From assembly GCF_022682495.2 (NCBI RefSeq), contig NC_071399.1, forward strand, positions 3,453,342 through 3,517,341: 64,000 bases of DNA. Reading direction: 5' to 3'. Position 1 is the stretch's first letter. Every line of letters starts with the position of its first letter. This document shows positions 47,501 to 59,500 of this stretch, in pieces. The notes under the pieces are model-generated. The model was not told the origin of the DNA and made no database searches. It saw only the letters and a program-made list of their open reading frames with translations. The position numbers and the translations under genes were made by a program. This stretch comes from Desmodus rotundus. Lineage: Eukaryota > Chordata > Mammalia > Chiroptera > Phyllostomidae.

Positions 47501-50500
47501 AATTGTTTCCTAAGGTGATTTGGATTGTATTGCTGGAGCAACTTCCCAAAATGGTGCTTTTATTTGGGATGTTAAAAAGGGCAAAATGGTACAACGCTTT
47601 AATGAGGTAAGATGTTATCTACTGGTAGCCCAATAACCTAATGTCTTATACTGCTCCCTGTTTTTTAAATGCTTTAGTCTCTTCATTTAATAGTTATCAC
47701 CAGGTGGCATCATGTTCTCTGTGTGAGAAGAAAATCCAAGGGACAGTTACATACCGAAATGAATTCTGAAATATGTAGATGAGTCTAAGATATAAAAATC
47801 TACCCAAAGTTGCATTAGAGAGTCAGCAACTTTGAGTAGGGGCTATAGGCAAATATTCAGTAGTTGGAAGAAGACCAATCTCAGAACAAGTCCCACATTG
47901 TAGTCTCAATTCTCTTACTAGTTAGCTGTTGACTTAGGGAGCATCATTTTACTGCCTGAACCTCTTTTTAAGATGGTGAAGTTAGATTCTTTTGGGTTGG
48001 CCAAAAAGTTCGTTTGATTTTTTTCATAAGATGACTCTAGTAGTACTTAGTTGTCTCTAACTTCCCTGGAAACAATTTTGTTAGATTGTATTGTGACAGC
48101 TGTCCTATCAGCATGCATTTAAAAAAACTGGTGAGTTTTTGTGTAGCCATTTTAATAGTGAAGATGGAAGAAAATATGCAACATTTTCAGCCATTGTGCT
48201 TTATTATGTCAAGAAAGGTAAAAATGCAAAAAATAAAAAAAAGATGTGTGCAGGGTGTGGAGAAGGTGCTCTGACTGATCGAACGTGTCAGAAGTGGTTT
48301 GTGAAGTTTCGTGCTGGAGATTCCTCGCTGGATGATGCTCCACGGTTGGGTAGACCAGCTGAAGTTGATAGCGATCAAATCACGACATTAATTGATAACA
48401 ATCAATATTACACCACACAGGAGAGAGCCGACATACTCAAAATATCCCAGTCAGTAAAGTTATTGGTGAAAATGAAAAACATGTCTTTTACTTTACAGGA
48501 AAAACCATACTGACTTTTTGGCCAACCCAGTACAATTTCCTAGATTTCCTTTCAGTTCTTAAATTCTTCTATTCTGTGACAAGCCCTAAGCCTCTGCTCT
48601 TCCTATTTGGAGTGTCACAGATGGTGCTTTTCCTTCTGCTTGGAGTCAAATTGTCAGCTGCAGGTTGCGGAGCTCCATTAATATTGGGAAAGTATTGAGA
48701 GTGTTAGATATGAATCAGGGGACATACGGCAGAATCTAGGATTGTCTCTGTTTGGAAACTTCATTCATTTCAAGTGACTACTGTTAAAGTTGACTAAATA
48801 TATAACTGATACAAAAATTGCATATACATTTAATTCTTTAAAACCATTTATACAAAAGATGGTTACCCCTCTGAGGATCAAGTAGCCTTGCCCTTCTGGG
48901 TGACTGAGAAATGAGACAAATGCAGAATGCGGGGGGACCCCCAAGCCCAGTAAGCAGCATCGCTCTCAGAAGAGGAAACTCCAACGGCGGCTGCCTGCTT
49001 ACCCTGCTCCCCTTCCTCTTTGTGACAATACTCCAGGTCCAGCCTACCCTCTCTGCCCTCCCAGCCAGAACAGTAAATTGTGATAGGAAAAGATATGAAC
49101 CTGAAAAAGAAACGTGTGGCCTAAATCTAAGTAATTTCATTCTTCAGTGTCAGATCTGTCGGTCTGTTCCTATGGCATCTTGTAGCCTTAAATATCTGCC
49201 TGTTAGCCCCAGAGCCGCCCCAGCCTTGCTCCAGCGGCCCAGCATCTCGGCACCTGGCATCTCTTGTGCCCATCCCTGTCTTTCATAGTTAAGGCCAGTA
49301 TCAAAATTGCTTACGTCTAGGAGAAGAAATATGGGGAAAGTTAAGAATGCCAGCTTTAATTAACAGTTCCATATTCCTCCCTGAAGGAAGTGCAGGATGG
49401 TAAAGAGCCCAAAGTGCACTCCACATGGGGTAACGAAGCTGGTGGGAGGCCTCCACTCTAGCCAAATGAGTGTAGGGACTACCTCCAGGTTCGTGTCTGT
49501 CTTCATAAGCTTCCCCACCTTGACCTCCAAAGACAGAAACACAGCCAACCAGAGACCACCTCAGCCAAACAGCCTTAAAGCGCAGGGGAAGAAGGCACGG
49601 CCACCACCACTGAAGTACTGTATAGGACTGAAATGTTTTCAGTTAAATTTGGAAAGGGATCGACCTTTATTTACCCATGACCTAGTTGATGAATGAAATT
49701 CCCACGTACTTTTCTTGTGTTTTAAGAAGTTCTCATCACAGCAGTGGTGACTAGACCCTTTTGCCCTTCTGCATGCAGTCCAAGAATGCAGACAAACAGA
49801 TAAATAGGGTTATTTGTTTTCGGAATGGTCTTAAAGCTGTTCTTTGAACTTGAGAAGAGCAATCAATATAACAATTGCCTGCAGTAGTGCCTGCCTCGTG
49901 CCTGAGCTCGCACCGGGTTAGGAAGCAGAGAGAGGATGCTCTGCCTCTCCGGTCTCCAGACTGATGTTGGCAGGGAAGGCCTCACGCAGGGTTTAACTCC
50001 ACAGGAGCCCCGACAGGCAGATTCTGGCTCTTGCCAGTGTTCACAAAAAAAGCACTAGAAGCCACCTAATTTATGTTTTATTTTATTTTACAAGAAATTT
50101 ATTTAGCTTTTATAAGTTTTTTTTTAATGTTGTTGTTTTAGAAACAGCAATCTTGTTTAAGTGTGACTTTAACGTTCTTCAAGTGTATTATACTCAGCTT
50201 TCTGCTACTGGCAATAACGCCTCTTTTAGCATCATCGAAAGCAAGTTCCTAGTAGAAAAATAATACTTAGAAGAAGTAAATAAATAAGAGAAAAAAGGGG
50301 TGAATTATTTCTTATTGATAGGTATTTTGCCTTTTTTGAAGCATGGAAAAAATGGAATATTCTGCATTGCCTGGAGTCATAAAGATTCCAAAAGAATAGC
50401 AACCTGCAGTGAGGACGGCTTCTGGTAAGTGCTGCGTGTGGCATCCATCGCATGGTTTATGACGGATGCAGGAGCCACACCAGTCGTATCCTGGGAGCAC

Positions 50501-53500
50501 AGACTTCAAAATGTTGATGAGATTCCAGTTGTACCGCTCGCCAGCTACCACGACTAGTATTTATAAGCCCACCTAGCCATATCCTGTGTTGCTATGATGC
50601 ATCGGTAATAAATAATAATGAAGTGACATTCAAAAATAAACAAACCAGTAACTGCTTGAATTATGCCTAATACACTATGAATTGCCTCAAAGAAGCTTGA
50701 AGGACTTTTCTCAAAGAGTCTAAATGATGCTCATCAGATTTGTGAGGGGGTGGCCTTTCAGTTTTAAAGTGGCTCAAGAGATATCGGGTCCTCTAGAAAC
50801 TTCTTCACAGTTTTGTAGGTGCTGTTATCTCTAAAAGGATAAAAAGCCTTTGCAAAGAATGAGGTAATTCATATGGGAAATGCCCTTTTTTTAGAAGCTA
50901 AGTTCTCTGACCCTGTGTTTCAGAAACATGAGCTTTCTCAGTTCTGTTAAGTTCTAGGGGGAAGTAGGTTTCCCAAACATTACACAGATGGGAAAAATTG
51001 CCTTTGGGTAAAGAATGTCTGAAATCAGGCGATTGTACCCCATCGCTGTAGATGCTGTCACCGGAACAGGTGATGTGCACACTCGAGGCTGTACCTCCAG
51101 CGCTCTGCTGACTCGATGAAGAGCCACAGTCAGCGATGGAAGGCTTGGAAGCAGGGGTCACCACCCTGCCCGGTCACCTCAGAGGTTTCGGTGGGCCTAG
51201 TGATGTGCTAGAGGGTCTTCCCCCAAAGCCTTTAAAACCCTGTAATACATTAGTTTATATACACTTACTTTTTTCTTTCTAAAGGAATCAATACCCCTTG
51301 CATTACAGTATCACACAGTAGGCTTTTAGATCTTCCTCCACTTTTGCAGTTAAAGTATATAGGATCCTTTTAGGGAGAAGGGATCCTTTGAATTTCTAGT
51401 TATGTTACTTAGAGTGTGCCAGGAACACATTGCATCTGGCACATCTTGGGCTTGGTATGACAGTGCATGTAATCAGCATTATAGATGAGTTTTAAATACA
51501 AATTTTGAAGCTGAGTAATACATGTTAATTATATCATTGTTTTAAAAATAGATGTGTCAACTATGCTTCTCCTCGATCAAAAAGTTTCTCTATGAAATAG
51601 TTTCTGAATCCAAACCTATCACCTCTAAATTGATATAAATGGGTCACCATAATTAACAATAAGTGACCTAAGTACATATACTCACAATTGGTAATAACAT
51701 TGGCACAGGACTTTGGAATGTTCCCGGTGCTTTGCAGACAAGGCTTCTATCCTAAATTATTACGTTTCACTTACACGATTCTGACTTTGTTCCCTTGAAT
51801 GAAATCTTTAGCATGTTTCCCCCTATTAACGTATTATGCCTAATTTCAGCATCATTCGAACAGTCGATGGCAAAGTGCTCCACAAATACAAACACCCTGC
51901 CTCAGTATTTGGTTGTGACTGGAGCCAAAACAACAAGTAAGTATTTTTTTTCTGAAATACATAGTAATTACATTTCTGAGATATTAAATAACCATGAAGT
52001 TTGACGGTATTCCCATAAACGATACTTATCATTCTTTTTAGGCCATTTTCCCCTCACCTAGTCTTGTAATTGCTTATTTATTCTAGATGTCAATTTTATT
52101 TCATCAACTTATCATATGATTTAGAAATATTAAGTTCCTCCTTCCAAAACAACTTTCTGATGCTTTATGACTAATGAATGAAAAGTGGAAATCAGTCCAG
52201 CTGCTGTGTGGTGTGGATTCTGCCTGAGAAACGGGAGCCTTTCTGCACCCCCTTTTGGGAATCTGTGTGGCAGACGTGTTCTGCCCCGACTTCCCATCGC
52301 CCCACCTGACGCTCAGCCACAGCATGGCGGGGTTCCCAGCACGTGGAACTGATGTGGTCGGTTTTGAAAGGCCAGCCTTGCCTAACAGCCTGATAATTTA
52401 CTGTGGAAAAACCAGCTTGGATTTTAAAATTAGTCCAAGTCAAACCTTCACTACAATTGATCCTAAATTCATTGCATGTCCAAGGATCTTGTGTTTCCCA
52501 CCTCTCTTTGATGGGATATAAATTATACTTAAAAATTCAAATTTTCCTGAGATGTTAAAACAATGTGAAGTGTCTTATGCTTTTCCACATTACAGGTGGA
52601 AAATGTACGTATTAAAATATTAAAACTTTACGTGTGTTCTGAGTCCAATCACATACTTACTACACAAAATGATGGATCTTTGTATTTCTCCCAGTCAGTG
52701 TGGAAGAAGTTACTACACACAGTCAGAGTTTACCTACATAAGGAGCCCATGCCAGCATCTCTCCGTAGCGTGCCTACCTCGTCATCTCCCAGTTCCCGTC
52801 TCTGGTCAGCCAGGAGTCACTCTCACCTGCTCCATCCGAACATTCTTCTCTCCCAGCCACCCCTCCGCCACTAAACCAACAATGTTCGTTTGGTTTTGGT
52901 TTGGGGTTTTTGCATTTTAGAAATATTTTATTTTTATTTTAAAAAATTCATTTATTCATTTAATCTGAATTTTTTTTTTTACCTTATTGTATTTTTTTCC
53001 ATTACCATTTCCCACCCCTCCCCATACCCTCTTCTGCCTCCAGTGGTCAGGGTGTGTAGTGATTAGTAACTTGCTTACCAGCAAGTAAGCACATCTCGAT
53101 CCCTCACCATTGGGGCCCCTTCTTAAGAACCAGTCGTTGCAAAATATAAAGTTCTGAGAGCTACTCAAGAAGTTATAAATCTGAACATTTTGAAAAAAGA
53201 ACATATAGAAATGTAAATGCCATTATCTCTGATCTAAGATGCATACAATAGAAATTCGACCGATGAAAGGCAACGTTGAGAGAGAAGCTTCTTTTGGTAG
53301 TAGGGCAGTTTCTGCCAACTATGTTTTTACTTAGGTAAGTTTTCAGTCTAAGTTCATTAAGGATTCGAAACAAAATCTAGTGTTAGAAGTGAGAACTGTG
53401 CACGTTTTTAAATCCTCAGTTACAAGCACCCTCATGCGTCTCACACTTCCGCGTGCTGCTGGTGCTGTTTCAGAGACATGATTGCCACGGGCTGTGAGGA

Positions 53501-56500
53501 CAAGGACGTGCGCGTCTATTACGTAGCCACCAGCTCGGAGCAGCCGCTGAAGGTGTTCAGTGGGCACACCGCCAAGGTCTTCCATGTCCGATGGTCTCCT
53601 CTCCGGGAGGGGGTTCTCTGCAGCGGTTCTGATGACGGGTATGTATTTTGGTGTTTGCGTTTTCTAGTCCTTAAAATCGTGCGCTTTCCATTTTTCAGAA
53701 ATGTCCTTATTTATATGATCCAGCTGATGTGGGGAATATTTGAAATATGTACTTAATATGTTGGTGGTTAACAAGTAGCTAATTGCATTCAGTAAATTGC
53801 ATTTTGTCATGCTTATATTATCATTGTAGTCCTGATATCTATCTTCTTATTTATTTTACTTATTATGGATACATTCTATTTTACTAATAATGAAGTTAAT
53901 AGAAACAAAAATTTTAAAAGGATCTTTTGGGAAAGGGAAAAAGATTGGAAACATCTCTGTAAAATATGGAGAAGAGTTTATTGTTAACAATGTTACATGT
54001 TATGGAAAAAACTGGACTCTGTTTTCATTAAGAAAGTAATAAAGATAATTATATATTTTAGCATGAAGAGCAGATATTTTAGTAATGAGAGTGATTTAAC
54101 ATTTTGGTCACTGCTGAACGTGAGATAAATATAGGTAAGAAAACTCTTACTTTACGCAAGTAGAAGTCATAGTATACGGTAACCTCAGGTCTAATATTAA
54201 AAGTATTTTCATCTTGAAATTTTGAAATAAATCCAAATTTAATAATAAACGTAATTGTGGGATTTCTCTGGGTTATCGCTTCAGTCTCTCAGCATGGGCT
54301 GTGGAGTCTGTATTCCGTTCTACACAAAAAAGTATAATCTCCGGTTACTGTCTCAGAAACATTTGTCAGGAAGAGAGCGGTGCTCACTTTGCTAGCTTAC
54401 GGTAAAGAACGGTGCATTCTGGTAACTGGCCCGTTAGCAGCCAAGCAGAGGGTGGTTGTACCTAACGTGTTGTCTAGTTGTTTAAGTAAGAGTCAGAATT
54501 GCAGGGAAATCATTTCTTGCCAGTGTATTTGTCGCAGAATGTGCTTCACCCCGGAAGCCTCAGGGCCTCCTTGTGTGCAGTGGGCCACACAAGCTTTTCT
54601 GAGGTTTGATTGAAAAACACACATTCGGACTTCCAAGCCTGATGTTTGCCCAGTCGAACTCGGGTTGTAAAATCGAGGACACCTGTTCTGGTGCCCCCTA
54701 GGATAACAAAGGATTTTGAAGCAAGTCACTTTAGTACTATATATGAAGGTACGATATCAAACAAAATAATTTAAACATATGTAAGAAATCAGCACTCCAA
54801 AATTAGTTTTGGTATACATGGATCCATTGTTCTGTACTAGAATAAGGGGAAAAAGATCTTTTATATAAAGCAGAAAGAGATATGCCTTAAATAAAAATAT
54901 ACAATATAATGTTTACTATAATCTCTGGTGTCATCAGATTGATATAAATCTGTGACTAAGATTTAGTACGGATTGTCCAGCAAAGCTGGCATTTGGAGGT
55001 CTTAAGATGGTTTGGAGTTCGGATTTTATTCTAGCAACACTTGTACTTGGTACAGTCGGCAGATTGAAGTGATACCATGAATCCAGCTATCGTTAAATTC
55101 TGTACTTGACTTGAGAGTGTTTCCGCACTGGATAAGCAGCTTACTCCACTGACCAAAACATGAAGGAGTGGCTTACTGGACTGATATCATCATAAATATG
55201 CATGGACTTTTCAGCTAATACCCACGGTCATACATACTCTGTTTCATGATTTATACTAAGTTGAGTGTTCTTCAGTTGTCACATCCATGTTATTAATTAT
55301 ATTTTTGGCATTATCTTTTCTGGATATTTTATTTTACGAAAGCAATTTTTAAACATATAGACTGTGAAATAATACATTCAATTTCATTAGTAAATTGACC
55401 AGTAAAAGTCAGGACAATAAATATCTGTACATTGGACTAGGGTAGCCCTAGCCTAATTACTCATTTCTCTCTGCTCTAGCAGGGAGAATCTTGACATCAC
55501 TTGAAATATAGAATGCTTTTTTAATATACTGAGCAATAGTTGTTGTGCTCCAGTAAGAATATGGTAAGATTTTATATACGTTACAACTCGAATGGCACTA
55601 CTTCGATCCTATTCTGTTTCAGTTCTGTTCGAATCTGGGATTATACTCAGGATGCCTGCATAAATATTCTCAGTGGACACACCGGTCCTGTGAGGGCATT
55701 AATGTGGAACCCCGAGATCCCCTACCTGCTCGTATCTGGCAGCTGGGACTATACCGTGAAAGTATGGGACACCCGAGACGGGACTTGCTTGGACACCGTG
55801 TGCGACCACGGTGCGGATGTATACGGTAAAGCGGTTTTCAAGTACTTGCAAATGTTGCTCTGTGAATGGTGATTCTAACTTCTGAGCAATATGGTATTTT
55901 CTGAAGAAGTCTTGAAGCGTTTCATTTTAAAAAACATGTTTCTCATTAGAAATTATCCCTGTTGTTACTGACTATCAGAACATCCAGATGGCAATAAAAA
56001 ACGTCATCAGAAATTTGCAGAAGGTAACTTTTATGAGCGTTGTGGTGTCTGTCGTTATCTGCAGGTACATTTTTGTTCCTACACACATGTACACACAGGT
56101 ACACACATGTACCCATGCACGTATTTGCATGTGTGGCTTAGATTTTTCTCCCTCCAGAGGTAAGCTGTAAAAAGGAAATCAGGCATAAAGCAGGTATAGC
56201 TTATTTAGTCATGCCTCTGCCTCTGTGCTTAGATATTTATATTTAGAGAGTGGTGCTGTTTTTAACACTGTTGAGCTGGCTGTGGAAAATCAGACTGTTT
56301 GCTGCACGGCACTTTACTGTCCTTGGTAGCCCCCAAACCTTGGACGCCATAAGGAGGGCAACGGAGATGCAAAAATGATTCCTTACAGGAACCCTCCTCA
56401 TGACGTCTGTACCTGTGTGCCTCACCCCAGCGGCCTTCTAGTTGAGGGAGTGTAGGTCAGTGTGAGAGAGAACCCTGTTTTCTATTGAAAGGGCCCCAAC

Positions 56501-59500
56501 TCTGGTCACTGGCACACCCGTCAGTTCACAGATTACTGTGCACGCCATTGGTGTTAACAAACTGAAATAAGATTTCAACATCTTCCTCCAGGGCCATTTG
56601 CTTTCTAACGATTGTTCGATTTGTATTCCTATTTTATGCTAAATGATGTATTACATTCCTACATTATTTTCAGCCAAGACGGAGGCATTTCTTCCAAACG
56701 TCCATTCTGCACAAGTTTCATGAGGTACCTATAGATAGAAAGCATTTTCGACGTTTCCTTTAGTCAATGCAGGTCTGTGTCTCCCTCAGGTTTGGCGTGC
56801 CACCCTGGCCGTCCCTTCACCATGGCCTCCTGCTCCCGGGACTCGACAGTGCGACTCTGGTCCCTGGCCCCCCTGATCACTCCTCTGCAGATGAAGATTC
56901 TGGCCAACAGGTCTTGGAAAGAAATCATCGGGAACACTGGTATGGCAAAGCTGCATGGGTAGGAGTTTTATTTTTAAATGATATTTTATAGTCGTCTTTT
57001 CTCACCGAATTACATCTGTTCTCCAGATTATGCCCTCCTGCAAGGTGCTCCGCCCGTCCTGTGTGGCAAAGTGTCCAGAGATATTAAACAAGAAATAGAG
57101 AAGCTCCCCGGCAATCCTCGAGTGGAAAAACTGAAAAGGTTTTCAGAATGCTTATCAGTAAGTAGTCACAGGAGTTCAACGTGACTCCTTTTCTGCAGAA
57201 TGAATCTTCACAGCTCTTGTCAGAAGGTATCACACATACTTAAGTGCATCCTCCCAGCTCACTGGGAGCCTCGGAACATACTCTGTACAGTGTGAGAAGG
57301 CAAGCGGAACCCAGGAACAATAAATGGGACAAGGTGTAGATCTAGTGCACTAATTTTCTGTCTCCTATGCCTGCATTATCTTTTTGAAGATGCACAGTGT
57401 TGTGCGGTTTCTCCTTCATCGTTATAGTGCTGCTTGTTCTGTATCTACTCATTAGCCTCCAGGTGGCAGTGCCAATCTGTGGAACCTGGTTGCTGTGCTA
57501 AAAGATCAGGACGACAGCTTGCTTCCTCAGAACTACTGTAAAGGCATAATGCACCTGAAACACCTGGTCAAGTTTAGAACGGTAAGTGAAGCGTGCAAAC
57601 GCGGTGTGCTCAGGTGAAAATGGCTTTGCCTTTTCACTATTAAAACATAAAGGTTATTTCAAAATTTCTGTGTTAGGGCTGGTACACTAAAATAAGTGGA
57701 TATAGAGAGTTAAATCTTCAGGCAGAAGCAAGCGTGAGGCTGTGAGTTATGTGAGGACAGGGGGAGGCAGTGGTAGTGTTCAGAGGCTGAGGCTTACGCC
57801 CTTCTCTTGGAACGACTCAAAAAGCTAGTCGTTTACCTGCAACCAGATGACGGCAGCACACGGACCACTGTGGTTCTAGTCTCAGACGCCTGGCAGGCTG
57901 TATCCTGGGAGACGTTAAAACTGATCATGTTATGGAGATCTTAGTGAGGTGGAATGCAAAATTACTTGGTATCTCCTGCCTGAGGCAATACGCAGTGCAA
58001 ACAACTGACCCGTCCCAGGACCGGAAAGAAGAGATACCTTTCGTATTTGCAACGCAGTCTCAGTGGTGAGCCCAACGGGGCGCAGAGAGAGTTGGGCCGG
58101 GGGTGTCGGTGTGACAGTCACCAGAGCAGTTAGTTTCGTAAAGAGGCAGCACTTTTTGAAGTCACTAACTATGACTGTAAGAGTTACTTGTTCACCATAT
58201 ATGAGCCAGTTAGAGTGAGCCAGTAATTTTCCGTTCGATTAGAGGCCTTTCTGTACCTTTGTCACCAGCAATCCATGTTTTTCACTCGCCTCTGGTCCTC
58301 TGCATGGCTGCCACTCCCGCTGAGTTTGAAGGACCGGGCAAGTTAGCACATCCCCGCACGCACCAGGCTTACCTGCTCTCTGCACCCCACCCACACCGAA
58401 TATCTGTGCTTACAGAGGGGTCACATTTTACAGAGAGAAAGTACTGATTTTTGAAAATACTTCATTTCCGGTGCCACATGCTTTTAACGTGTGTGTCCGT
58501 GTTAACCATAAATGCTCTCATGGTTGAGTGTTATCACCAGCTCTTGTCTAACAAGAGTTAGAAAAATTCTGTTTTCTTTATCACCAGTCAGAAGCCCAAG
58601 AACTGACCACAGTCAAGATGTCCAAATTTGGGGGCGGTATCGGTGCTCCAACTAAGGAGGAGAGACTGAGGGAAGCCGCCGAGATACACTTGAGACTAGG
58701 ACAAATCCAGAGATACTGCGAACTGATGGTTGAACTTGGAGAGGTGAGGTGCTGCTCAAGTAAGGTGAATGAGTTGCACAATGTCCTGAGTGTGAGTGAA
58801 ATACTACATAGTGAGCATGTCTTCTTCCAGAGCTGATTCTCCCTGTCCGCACTACTGGGGAGCCCGTTCAACATGCCTTCCCCACCCCGGATTTACAGAA
58901 CGGGAAACCTTGGGAATGGAGCCCAATAACCCAGGCTTCTGCAGCCCTCCAGGCTATTCTCATGCATGTTAAAGTCTGAGAACCACTACCCTGGGCTGGA
59001 AGCTTTGATTCCTAAAACATCTTTGTTGGCTAACTTGCTCCCGGTGGATTCCCCTTGCTAATGCTGTGTGTTATATTAAAACCCACACTGGTCAGAAGGG
59101 TTTCCACTGAGGATTCTCTGAAGACATGTCCTGATTTTTAGGGAGGACTGAATAAGGCAGAGTTTTCCAAAAACGTTAGGGTGAATCTATCCTAATAAAT
59201 TCAGTCTGGTGCTCACATTTGGAAGGTGGGTGGTGGCTACCATAGAGCCAAGACGGGGAGGACTTCCGCTTGCTAATCTGCAGGCTGGCTACAGGAGTGT
59301 GGCTGGTTTATGAAACTTTATTGAGCTTTTCATTTTTCTGCATGTGCATTTAGCTCAACAAAATGCTCCCACCCATCAGAAAAAGAAACCAAACACAATC
59401 AGAATAGCATGGACGTGTTTCATGTTCGATCATTTCTGAAAAGCTCAAAGTTAGTTAATCTCACAATGACAAAGCATGATATTAAGGATATTTATAAATA

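Larger units (their letters stand above)
47607..50341 (+). other. WDR17: WDR17 intron 10
   Basis: Holds a MIR fragment (47885-47990) and a deleted mariner (47992-48530). 48600-50340 is unclassified. Acceptor ccttttttgaag. Confidence 0.85.

Noticed and set aside
48139..48513. Transposase-like open frame
   Set aside because: Kept only as part of the mariner entry. The catalytic half is deleted, so it is not annotated as a functional gene.
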